64,000 nucleotides of DNA from Sphagnum compactum (lineage: Eukaryota; Bryophyta; Sphagnopsida; Sphagnales). Positions 11,329 to 22,300 of the stretch are shown here, one piece after another (position 1 is the stretch's first letter; each line of letters opens with the position of its first letter). A program made the translations under genes and the position numbers. Below the pieces are notes generated by a model that saw only the letters and a program-made list of their open reading frames with translations, did not search any database and was not told the origin of the DNA. Where the stretch lies: contig OZ234500.1 of the NCBI GenBank assembly GCA_965153455.1, positions 12,542,557-12,606,556 of the forward strand. The letters run 5' to 3'.

Positions 11329-13323
11329 TCAGTGGGAGCTTGTTGGGAACAAAGTGAGAATACGCTGAGGGGGTGAACTTGGTTGATTGTGGTTGTGATT
11401 GTAGTTATGGCTGTGATTCTGATGATTTCTGTTGTCCATCATGGCCTCTCTGTGGTCACCTCGAGGAGACTGCTGTGGTAAACCCCTCCCAACAGCACTG
11501 TAAGGATATTGCTCATACCCACCATAATGACCTGGGCCCATTGGATATGGTGCTATTGCTGTGTAAGGAATGGGAACATTTGGAGATGCAAATGGCAAAG
11601 GGCCTACATCATCCCTGTGGTTAGGCATGTAATGTGGGCCACCAAGATTGGGGGGTATTGGAGTAGAAGCAAACAGATGATCAGATGCTGAAGGACCTTC
11701 AGATGAAAGTCCCTGCATCCGCTTCAAGTACAATCTATACTTCTGCAAATGAGAGGCCACATTCTCCCTTGTCAAACCCTCTACATTCATAAGCTGCATG
11801 ATGGTTTTTGGTACTGCATTCTTGATGCCTAGGTGTCCCACTGCATCCACAAAGCGCTTGTGCAGCTGTGGAGTCCACACAAGCCGTGGCCTTTTCAGCG
11901 TTCGGGCATTAGGCTCTTCACCACTATTCTCTGGACCCCCTGCAGAATCATCATCTTCTGATTCAGAATCCCCTCTCTTGTGAACATTCTTGGATGTGCC
12001 TCCGCCCTTGTTACTGTCATCACCAATTGCACCATATGAGTTCTCAGGTCGTCTCTCATATGATGAACCCCCTGCATATGACATCATATAGGGAAGAGAA
12101 CCCTGATCCAATTGTTCATCCCCTGGGTTGAAGCTGGTCTCATCACTTCCCCCAATATAGTTCCCTGGAGCAGCAAGCCCAGCTCTTGCTACTGGGTAAG
12201 GTCCTGTGGGGTGAGATGATGGACCTTGCTGGTTTGCACCTCCTCCTATTATTCTTTCTGCCTCATCACTGCTTCCAATACCCCCATTTCCACCAACAGG
12301 CCTGCCACTGCCTCCGCTGCCATCTCCCACCCGAGCATCACCCACATAACCATGTCCACCTGCAAAAAACACTGAATCAGTTCTCTTCCCACATTGCATA
12401 GCCACACAAAGATTAGAGAGTTGACAAAAAAAAGCACTAAACAGTCAGGTAAAACCAATGTGCATTGCTCTCTGCAGTACTCTGCAGTCATTGGACTGTT
12501 CTGTTAGCATGACCATCTTTGTCTCTCTCACAATGACGTCATTTGTGCACAGGTAAAAAAGCTCATGATGAAATTGTCTATTATGTCTGCAACACCCCTG
12601 ATCCACAACAGCTGCAAAAGCTGCAAAAGAGTTGGGTGGTGACAAATGATTGCAGCAATGTTTCAGGATCATTGTCCATTCCATTCAAACATGAACAGAG
12701 TATTTAGATCCATCCTGTACATGTGCAGGGAGAACAACATGCCCAACTTGGGACCTAAACTAATGCAGCAGACAAGATGTTCATTCTTTCACAGCCCTGC
12801 AGCACACAATTGCAGATCATTCCCCCTTCATAGCTCTCATTTGAAGCAATAGGTCAAAGGATGCTGGATGACAGATGCACAGAAAACAAAAAAGACCACA
12901 AAATGAAGAACATGGAAGAAGCAAGAAGCTAGGGATGGTGTTTCTGAAAGACACTCACAGACAGAGAGAGAGAGAGAGAGAGAGGAGCTAGATCCTGAAA
13001 CATGAGCTTGAGCTATTCTGGCAATAGGAGAGAAGAGGTAGAGAGGTGTGTGTTTGTCAATCCATACCTCTATTCTCATGCCCTTGGAAGGAAGGGAAGG
13101 AATCAAAAGAAGTGATTGGTGCCTTGTTGTTCCTGAGGTTGTGGAGAGTGTCTCTAGATCCGCGTTGCACATCCATGGCCGTCTTGGCAGGTTCATGCTT
13201 GATGCTGAAGGCAGAGGCAAGCGCAGGGGAGATGAGAGAATGAGAGAGTGGCGTGAGCTCCTCGTCCGTTGGCAATCCGTCCTCCCACTCTGATACATGA
13301 GCATCATCTTCCTTCACCATCAT
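11329..13323 (-). CDS. LUX/PCL1-like GARP (MYB-like) transcription factor
   Basis: Two exons: 13323-13068 (ATG ATG start) and 12359-11329 (stop). The 708-bp GT..AG intron splits codon 86, giving 428 residues. Exon 1 encodes the LUX-type N-terminal block [19 protein letters not shown] then ALASAFSI. Exon 2 has a Gly/Ser/Asp-rich linker and the single GARP DNA-binding domain at about residues 241-301 ([20 protein letters not shown] ... [19 protein letters not shown]). A His/Asn-rich tail ends [10 protein letters not shown]. In Arabidopsis, LUX/PCL1 binds DNA for the ELF3-ELF4-LUX evening complex of the circadian clock. A nuclear role and dusk-phased control are inferred from that family. Both exons are intact. 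A related GARP subgroup is possible, but the N-terminal motif argues for LUX/BOA. Confidence 0.92.
12963..12990. repeat. GA microsatellite in the LUX-like intron
   Basis: About a dozen GA dinucleotides lie in the intron, near its 5' end in the direction of transcription. This is simple repeat sequence only. Confidence 0.8.
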
Positions 13324-15060
13324 CTATCCTCCTCCCTTCCCCTCCCTCGCACACCCGACTATTATCTCTTGCACGCATGCATACAGCCCCAGACAGACAG
13401 ACTGAGAGACTCCAGCTTTTCTCTCACTCCATTCTACCTGCTTCGCCTCCTCTTGTGTAGCAGCTGGTGCTCCTTTGTCACGGCACCTATCTCCTTCTTT
13501 TGTACCGGTGAAGGTTCTCTCCTCCAAAGAAGCTCCAAAAAACCACATCAGCTGTACATTGCCCCTCCTCCTGACAACACAAAAATCTCTTTCAAAGAAG
13601 AAGAAGCCGTCAAAGACTTGTTTGCCTCTCTATCTCTCTCTCTCCACAGACAATTCTTCGCCGTTGCACAATCCCCTAACGGCAACGCCTAAAGTCGCCA
13701 GTCGCAAACTCGCATCTCCTCACACATAACTCGCTGCCGCTGCTGCTGCATTTACTCATCAGAGAAGAGCGACAAAAAGAAGGCTCACAGCCGCAAAACT
13801 CTGTCCGTCTGTCTGTCTCTGTCTCTCTCTGTGGCGCAAGAAATCTGCGACCAGGAACTCCTCTAGCACAAGTACACTCGAAGCTCAAGAAGAGAGTCGC
13901 GGGCATGGCATTCCATGGAGCTCCACAACCACCAGCGAACGCGCAAGAAACAGAAGAGTTACCCAACAGTAGTATTGCTATCCACCAAACCCCATCCACA
14001 AGGACAAGGACCCTGTCTTCGTGTCCAGCTGCTGTAGTCTCTTATCCTCCTAGCAAGTAACAGAACCAAGCTCATGAAGAAGCCATCGCCATGACCCCCA
14101 ACACCTCCTGCTTCTTCTTCTCCCCCTTCTCTTCTTCACGTATTGTATCTTCTTCTTTTTCTTTCCCTCCTCCTTGTCCTCCTATTCTTTACAGGTTGTG
14201 TCTTTTCTCCTCTGCCTCCTCCTCTTCTTCACAGCTTGTATTTACAGCTTGGGTTTTCTTCTCCTCCTCCTCCTCTTCTTCTTCACAGCTTGTGTTGTGG
14301 ATAAACAGTAAAACCTTAAGAAAGCACAGATCGCTTTGCTTCCTTCTCCACATTCCACTGCAGAAATACATCACTGAAATTGCGTTTTTTTCTTCCTTTG
14401 ACTCATTTGTTCTCTCTTGCTTCTCTTCACACTTTCTTCATGCACCAACTTGGTGACTATCATATGACACAGGACACATCACTACAGAGAAGAAAAAGAA
14501 GAAAGAAGCAAATCACCTTCATCGTACAAACAGATAAACTTGAGAAGTGCTTCTATTGTAGAGAAGGTTTGGGGTATTTGAGAAACACTTTACAACCATG
14601 TTCTGTCATCACTTGATCTTCCCAAGAGAAAATATGCATCATCCTTTCAAAAGAAATGGTTCAATATTGACACATTTACAAAGAGAAATAGGAGCTTGGT
14701 TGATAGAAGGGATGTGAGGAAGAATTCCGAGATGCAAAATTCTTCTACTCAGTTGCTAATGACAGTCAAGAAGCAAAAAACCTTAATGAGTCAGAAGATG
14801 AGCAGGTAAAAACGCAAGTATCCATTTGCATCACTTTCTCTCTGCAGGTAACAACTTGTGAGAATCTAACCCACTTTGCAAGCAGAAAACATTGAATTCT
14901 TAGCAAAAGTGGTGTTTCTCCATCAGAAGCATGTTTAGAATGTTTCTGGATATTCACAGTGGAATAGAAACAGGCTCAACAATCAAAACCAAGCGAAGGA
15001 ACCGATTGTAGAGACCATGAGGAGAAAAAACATAAATCAATGAGAGCACAACAGCCAGCA
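13324..15060 (-). promoter_or_regulatory. Leader and promoter region of the LUX-like gene
   Basis: This 1.7 kb lies upstream of the LUX-like start and before the end of the PPR pseudogene. On the coding (minus) strand it is rich in GA and GAA/GAG runs (for example 13620-13645, 13800-13835 and 14200-14290). That is common in plant 5' UTRs and core promoters. A 107-codon minus-strand open frame at 13999-13676 starts with ATG and would be an upstream ORF if transcription starts beyond it. I could not find an exact evening element or a clear TATA box. Confidence 0.4.
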
Positions 15061-18000
15061 TCACCAAGAATCTCTGCATGAACAAACACCATCCTCAAAG
15101 TGATGAAATGCGTTCCTCATCAGTATTGCTCTCCTGACTACCTTTGAAATGAACTTGCTGGCAGTGTGGCAGTCACCACATACCCACAGATTCTTTGTGA
15201 TACAAAATGGAGCCTGGGAGGTGTGCTGATGAGCCCAAATGCAATGGCCACTTTCTTGCTACAATTACACAAATGGAGCAGGTCCTCTTCTTGCTCTACA
15301 TCATGCAGAACAATTTCCATTTCTGGCACATACCCTTCATGTGTCATGCACTTCTACAAACTCTCAAGTTCTGCATGGATTTCAAGCATGTGAGGATGGT
15401 CTTGATCATCTACAACAAATGTATGCACCACGTTATTCACTTCAATCCAAGTGCAACCTAGGTTGTTTTTCAAACCCCTCTCCTTCCTCTGCTGTTCTAT
15501 GTTTGCCCTGAGATCCCACTTGCCAGCAGCTGCATAGATATTTGATAGCAGCACAAAGCCTGTGGCATTTCCAGGGTCCACTTCAAGAGCTTGTTTTGCA
15601 ATGTGTTCTCCCATGCCCACATCACCGTGAATTCTGGAGGCACCAAGCAGGGCCATCCACACAGCCACATTTGGTTGGAAGGGCATTATCTGGATCAGAT
15701 CTAATGCCTCCTGCAGATGGCCTGAGCAGCCAAGAAGATCAACAATACAGGCATAGTGTTCCACTGTTGCAGAAATACTGTAAACTGAAGCCATGGAATC
15801 AAAGTAGCTCAGGCCTTCATCAACTAGACTTGCATGGCTACATGCAGATAGAAGACAAATGAAAATGGCATCATTGATATCACCTTCTTCACACATCCAT
15901 TCAAAATGTGCCAGAGCTTGCTTACCATGTGCATGCATGGCATTTGAAGAAACCACATCATGTGTGGGCATCTTGTTGAAGAATCTTCAAGCATCATCAA
16001 GACTCCCAGATTTGGCATACATGTCAACAAGACTACTACCCACAAAGACATTAGATTTCAAACTGTATAGAATGACCTGTTCCTTGATGCGCCTGCCTCC
16101 ATCAAGTGCTGCTACGCTGGCACAAGCATTCAAAGTGCCTATAAAAGTGATGGCATTTGGCTCCACCACTTCCTGTCACATTTCTTGAAATAGTTCCAAT
16201 GCCTTCTCCCCTTGCCCACATTGCACAAGTCCCACAATCATGGCGTTGAAAGAGACCAAATCATGTTTGGGCCTCTTCTTGAATACTCTTGAAGCGTCCT
16301 CCATGCTCCTGCATTTGGCATACATGTCAATGAGGCCACTGACCACAAAGACATTACAGTCACAATCACATTGGAGGATCTTTTCCTCTATGTCCCTGCC
16401 TTGTTCAAGAGCAGCTACACTGGCACAAGCATTCAAAGCAGCAACAAAAGTGTGAGGGTCTTGCTCCACAGCTTCCCTTTGCATTTGTTGATATAGCTCC
16501 GATGTCTTCTGCCCTTTCCCACATTTTACATGTCCCTGGATCATGGCTGTCCAGGGCATCACATCATGTCAGGGCATTGTGTTGAACACTCTCCAAGCAT
16601 CCTCCGTGCTTCCACATTTGGCATACACCACAAAGCTACTGCTCACAGAAACATCAGACTCATAACCACTGTGAATGACCTGTTCATGAGTAAGCCTTCC
16701 CCCATCAAGTGCCAATAAATTGGCACATGCATTCAGGACCCCTATGGAAGTGGCAGGTCTGGCTTCAAACCTTCCTGTTGCATTAATTGAAAAACTTCCA
16801 ATGCCTTCTGATTTTGCCCACATTTCACATGTCCATATATCATGGCATTGCGACAAACCACATCACACACAGGCATCCTGTTGAACACTCTCTGAGATCT
16901 TCCAAGCTCCCACATTTAGTATACATGTTGACAAGGCTATGCCCCACAAAGGCATTGGACTCACAACCACTTTGAATGATCTGCTCATGAGCATGCCTGC
17001 GCTCTTCAAGTGTAACTACACTGGCACATGCATTCTGGACCCCCACAAAAGTGACAGGGTCTAGCTCCCCACCTTCCAGTTGCATTTGTTGGAAAAGTTC
17101 CAATGCTTTTCAACCTTGCCCATATTTCACATGTCCAATTATTGAAGCATTCCAAGAGACCACATCCTGGGGGGGCATCTTCTTGAAGACTCACAAAGAA
17201 TTCTCCATGCTCACACATTTGGTGTACATGTAAATGAGGCTACTGCCAACAAAGACATCTGACTCAAAACCACTTTGAATGATCTGCTCATGAGCACATC
17301 TACCTTCTTCAAGTGCCACTTCACTGGCACATGCATTCAGCACCCCTATGAAAGTGTTTGGGGCTGGCTTTCCTGTTGCATCTGGGGAAATAATTGCGAT
17401 GCTTTCAAATGCCCATGTTTCAAATGCCCCAATATCATGATATTCCAAGAAACCACATCATGTGAGGCCATCTTGTTGAACACTCTCCAAGCATCTTCCA
17501 TGCTTCTGCATTTTGCATACATGTGAATGAGGCTGTTTTTCACATTGACATTGGACTCATAACCACTTTGAATGATTTGTTGATGAGCATGCCTACCCTC
17601 TTCAAGTGCCACTATAATGGCACATGAATTTACTACCACTGCAAAAGTTGCAGAGTTGGGCTTCATGCCTTCCAGTTTCATTTGTCAAAATAGTGCCAAT
17701 GCCTCTGTGCCCTTGCCCACATTTAACGTGTTCTGATATCATGATGTTCCAGGAGACCATGTCACAGCAGGGGTTCTTGTTGAACACTGTCCATGCTTTC
17801 GCCATGCTCCCACATTTCACATGTCCTGATATCATGGCATTCCGGGACACCACATCACGTGAGGACATCTTGTTGAACACTCTCCAAGTGTCTTCCATGC
17901 TCTCACACATTTGGCATACATGTCAATGAAGTATTTCCCACAAAGAGATGAGACTCAAAACCACTTTGAATAATCTGTTTATGAATGTGCCAGCCCTACC

Positions 18001-18300
18001 CGTGTGCTCATAAATTAGCACATGCATTGAGAACTGGAACAAAGGTGTACCTGTCAGGACTCATCCCTTCTCGTTGTAGTTGGTGGAAAAGCTCCATTGT
18101 CTGCTTGTATTGCCCAGCCTTGACATATCTAAAAAGTCTTCTATCCCATTAAAAAACGTTCAATTGTACTGTCCCTGGTGCCATTGTGGCCACCTCTGCT
18201 TCTACCCATGGAGGTTTTTGTTGATCAGTGAGCCAAAGTGCCTCCTGTGTCTTCTTATGTTTGAAATCCTGATACTTTGTATTTACCTTTCACCAGAAAT
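15061..18300 (-). pseudogene. Broken DYW-type PPR RNA-editing factor gene
   Basis: The minus strand reads as a chain of PLS-type PPR repeats. It starts near 18300 (RLFRYVKAGQYKQTMELFHQ), passes many NACASVVALEEGR / EQIIQSG / MYAKCGSMEDAWRVFN units, then E/E+ motifs (DPGNATGFVLLSNIYAAAGK) and a DYW domain. The last codons give [15 protein letters not shown] then TGA at 15061-15063, so the final triplet is DSW instead of DYW. Such proteins bind organelle RNA and edit C to U. In-frame stops occur at 15354, 15987 (a conserved Trp codon, TGG to TGA), 16176 and 16569. The frame shifts near 16850 and again between 17350 and 17900. The HSE active-site motif of the deaminase reads CSK. It cannot encode a working enzyme. 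Confidence 0.9.
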
Positions 18301-19636
18301 CCAATCCAGCTCATCGTCACACATGCATTCATTAAAGGTTGTGCACATCCAAAGCTATTATAACAAACAAGAAAGAAAGCTCTCTGACTTCCTCAGTCCT
18401 TTGACAAGAGAATTGTGACGGCAGCAGTCATGTTCACTTACCTTCTCTGACCTGTGATCCCACCACTGTGAAGGATCTGAGAAGAACTCTCGCCAACATT
18501 TCTCCTTCTCATCTGGGCAATTGCAGTGACAAGTATGCCAAAACAGACAACCTCAGAAGAGACTTCCATCGAATGATTGGACAAATGTTTTCACATAAAA
18601 GTCTAAATGAGAACATCGCATTTGATTTTTCCACAATTAGAATAATCAACTTCCATCTGCAATAAAGCATGCAGTTTCAAAAGTTTGGGCAAGGGTTCTG
18701 GCAATAGTGCTTTTCTCCCATTTCACAAAGCACTGCAAAGTTCAATGGAAAGCTTTTGAAACTACTTTGCCAATTATAGTAGTTTCCAAATTGAAGATCC
18801 CAGAGAGATCCTCGCAGATTGTGTTGCAATTCTTTATAAACAAAAAGGAAAGCAGAAAGAAGCCTACATCCGCCGTTATGACGATGATCTCTGGACGCCA
18901 CTTTGTGTTCTATCCATTGCTCTCTGGGAAGAAAAGCTCCCGACTGCAGAAATTGTTGGGGACCATGATGAAACACAGACGACGGAGCACCGAAAGCAGC
19001 AGGTAAAAGAACCACTTTCGGCAGCGACGAAGAAGCCATTTCCCTCCCTCAGAAATTCCTAACAAAGTTGAGGAAAAGCTTTTTGCGACCAGAAAAAACT
19101 CTGTAATCCTCGTTGCATTCAACTTGTGAAGAGGAATTTACGACCCCGTCTCTCCTTTCTCTCTCTCCGTGACCTCTTTTCTGCTGGCATATCTCTTCCA
19201 TGCTTTCTCCTCAACATCATCTCAAATGGCTCTTCCTTCACCTACAAAATATTCGTTAGAAATTAGTACAGCGCTAAAACACACATAAGAAGAAATCCGG
19301 TTGAAACGAGGATGAAGAACACCAGCAACTTCGTACCAGGCTTATGTTCAGAGGCAAGGAAAGCTCTTCTGTTTGCAAGAAAGCAATTCTGAAGCTCCTG
19401 GGCTATTTATCCAATGTGATGAAAGCTTAGGAAATGACGCTGCCAAATGCTTATTAACTGCATCCAGAAGAATTTTCAGGTTGCAGTTGGACACTCATGC
19501 TATCGGTAGGAGTGTCCAAGGAGCAGGAGGAGAAGCCTTGCTTTTGGGCTTGTAACATCTTCTACTGCTTTTGATGTTTCTGGTGTATTCAGCTTGCCGT
19601 CAAGCATTCGTGTGAGAGCAATTTTTCTCTTTTTAC
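18301..19636. other. Spacer with one possible minus-strand leader exon
   Basis: No firm gene. A minus-strand ATG at 19039 opens MASSSLPKVVLLPAAFGA and stays open to 18677 (120 codons). Its Ser/Ala-rich, acid-poor start resembles a plastid transit peptide. A good donor, AGAAG/GTAAGT, lies on the minus strand near 18440. These could be the former 5' end of the PPR gene, but the join cannot be shown. Confidence 0.25.
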
Positions 19637-20036
19637 CTTGTGCATTGTTTTCTCGAGATGCTGATTCTCAATTCGCAGTTCCCCGACCTGCATCATAGAA
19701 AAACACAGTTCAGCCCAACATGCGCTTAGTACCAAAATCCTAGACTTCTTTCCACAAAGATCAAGATCAGAGAAAACGACACCAAATTTACAGCATAGAG
19801 AGTTGTGGAGCTCAGTAGAGTGCACGAGCTGAAGAACTGACCCGAATCTCCGCAGCTTCCAAACCCAAACCACGAAAGGTGTTCATCATGTTGTAAGCAT
19901 GACTGGGAAAACAAAAATTGTACATGAGATCATCACACACCTCATTGAAGGCTATGTCAAGCTCTTTCAAAAGCCTCAAAGTTTCCTGCTCACGTGCCCA
20001 GATCAAACTGGCAGTCATGTCACCCATTGCATTCCC
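19637..20036 (-). CDS. Two exons of an unrecognised coiled-coil protein
   Basis: Exon 20036-19842 follows a good acceptor (GATTTCAG) and ends at donor CGG/GTCAGT. The next exon, 19687-19637, follows ATGATGCAG and ends AAG/GTAAAA. Both are in phase 0 and join in frame. They encode MGDMTASLIWAREQETLRLL and a helical continuation, then VGELRIENQHLEKTMHK, a charged, heptad-like pattern typical of coiled coils. Further exons on either side could not be fixed: 19560-19500 has two competing short C-terminal frames. I do not recognise the family. This could be a live small gene or a relic like its neighbours. Confidence 0.35.
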
Positions 20037-21639
20037 CTGAAATCCTCTGATCCCTATTCATGTATTCGTGCATCTCTTGTCACTAGTGTGTGCTTCAAGA
20101 AGCAACCTTTTGGTTGTTCGTACTTGATCTGATGCATGATCACATATCTTTACTAGGAAGAGTGCAACCTGAGTGTTGTTCCCTTCTGCTGCCACAAGGA
20201 AAGTGTAGATACCTGCTCACCAGATGCTCATATACATCGGTGCAAGGTCAGTTGTAAATAGAACAATTCCAAGGTTTGGAAGCAGTCAATGGCCATCACT
20301 CACTTCTAAAAGCAGGCAACAATACATTTAAGTCAAAAGACTTAGGACTTGAAGTTATGTGGGAATCCTGAAGCTGCATTATGGTCTCATTTCATTCAAG
20401 GATTGACATTTGCTGCATTAAAAAGTACACCGACTGAACCAACTGACACATGCGCTCTCTTGTAAATGAGAATATCATTCATTTGATTGTTTGATGAAGC
20501 TCTCCAGGCTCTGGAAAGGCACACATTTAGCCAAAATCTTTCAGATTGCTCTTGTGCTTCAGAACTTTAATTCTGACATCTACCGGAGCTCACAAGTTCA
20601 CCCAACAAAGTGGAAATTGCACTGAGCAGTATCCACAGATTCATGTATGAGGACACAAAGGAGGCATATGGAGAACTTTGTCATGTTGTAGCACCACCCA
20701 GCTGCAGGTAGAAAATGCAACGAGACATAAAATCCAAACTGAGATACAATCCAACACAACCATCTGTCAAGCTCCAACTGGTGAGGTACACAAGAAACAA
20801 CCAGAAATTGTAGACACCAAGTTGATAACAAATTAGGGCTTCATGGCATCAGACATTCATAATATGCTGCTTTCTCGGAACACTGAGGAAGAGCAAAACC
20901 CTTTCTGAAGCCCAAAATGGTAGTCTTAAGCTCTGCCAAGGATTCAGGAACTTCATGTGTCAATGCTGATGTATCTTGCTCCAGTGTCAGTCCCACTATT
21001 TTGTCATGCTGGAAATCATCTAGTGTTTTGTCATGTGAGGAGATGCAATGCTGTGACTGCAAACCTTTGTGATGTGAGTAGATGCAATAAATTATGCTGT
21101 TGTTGACATCTCCAGGCCCAAAGCTGCAGGTCTTTCCATAGTAGTTGAGCTCTCTTTTGCTGCTGCTGCCGCTGCAGTTTTGGATGTTGCAATCCCACCA
21201 AGACAACAATCCCTCGGGCAGCAATGGAAAACAGCCACTTGTATGTCTACAGTTGAATCAGACACTGCCAAATTTTTAGTCCTCATTTGGCACAAATAGG
21301 CTTTCTCTTGAACTGTAGGGTCCTGCAACTACACAAGTCCAGCAGTAGATAAATGCTTACCCATACAGACTGATCGCGGGTATCTCACATACCTATAGGA
21401 AACAACAATAGATGAGGAAAAAACCATGTGGGTCATCAAATAACATGGTTTGTGGTTCAAGACATAACCGTATCCCAAATCCTACACAAATGTGAAGAAT
21501 CTTCACTCTGGGAAGAGCCCATGAAGATGTACCGGACAAAAGTGCAGTGAAATAAATAGCACAGGCAGTTCTGAAGCATCCATCTAGTGAATCAATGAGC
21601 CACAGTGTTGGAAAGAAGCACAGACATGAACAGAGATTA
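20037..21639 (-). other. Spacer with weak minus-strand open segments
   Basis: A 127-codon open frame at 21224-20841 and a segment at 21316-21230 (DPTVQEKAYLCQMRTKNLAV after a TTGCAG acceptor) look faintly protein-like. They may be upstream exons of the coiled-coil gene. No homology is recognised and the splice joins are uncertain. Confidence 0.2.
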
Positions 21640-22300
21640 TTTGTCAAAGTCTGCAAGCCATCTGCAATGAATTCATTTTCGTTCCACAGCACGTGGTAAT
21701 GCACAGGTCGACTGGTTCCATATGCACATGCAGAAACAACCAAAGAAGAACTCTCATCAAGATCATCTGCATTTGCAACATCCTGACTTCACACACAAGA
21801 CACCATAGAGCCTTTCAGCAAAGAATCTGTTAGTCACAAACCAGATAATGCAGCCTGCTTTCAGACATACAGAACATGGAAACAACATGACTTAATCAAG
21901 AGAAAGGTTGTCAACAAACCTTAATACCCACATGACTTCACACGTAGAAATCGAACACAACATTCTTAATTTCATTTCATGACAAAGTCGTCTTTTATCT
22001 CAAATGACAGATTTCCCACAAGTTGTGACAGAAACCAACTGACCAGCAAAGACACCACTTCTATCAATGCTGCACTGATCATTGTGATTGCTGGCAAAGA
22101 CGCAAATATGGTGGTGTTTTCACACAACCACAAATGTGACCAGAGGCTGGTAGACTGGCTCCAATGAAGCACATGCTTTGGGGATTGCATCCAGCTCACG
22201 TAGGAGGACCTGATACAATTGTCCTTCACTGATCCCATCTCCAGGCAAAGGAAACAAACACTGAAGCACGTGTCCATGAACAACATGAATGGGTTGCTAC
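21640..22300 (-). pseudogene. ARGONAUTE PIWI-domain relic (AGO1-like)
   Basis: Three consecutive blocks of the C-terminal half of a plant ARGONAUTE PIWI domain are readable on the minus strand. Near 22240-22140: [20 protein letters not shown] then [12 protein letters not shown] and VTFVVV. An in-frame TGA follows where family members have Gln, then KHHHICVFASNHNDQ and IDRSG to about 22054. After about 300 bp comes [17 protein letters not shown] then [10 protein letters not shown] (about 21725-21640). The expected following YARCTRSVS..PPAYYAHL block is not recognisable. ARGONAUTE binds small RNA and slices or silences targets. This copy has a stop and lacks the PAZ and N-terminal regions. The gap may be an intron or decayed coding sequence, so processed origin is undecided. 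Confidence 0.8.

Noticed and set aside
12360-12405. Start of the LUX-like protein at an ATG at 12405
   Set aside because: That ATG is inside the intron. The TTTTTTGCAG acceptor and the in-phase join to the LUX N-terminal motif at 13068 explain the frame better.
14091-14456. 121-codon Ser/Phe-rich plus-strand frame
   Set aside because: It is produced by CTT/CCT repeats in the leader region of the LUX-like gene. Low complexity with no domain.
18677-19039. Plastid-targeted protein on the minus strand
   Set aside because: The start resembles a transit peptide, but no downstream domain or demonstrated splice follows. Kept only as a possible lost PPR leader.
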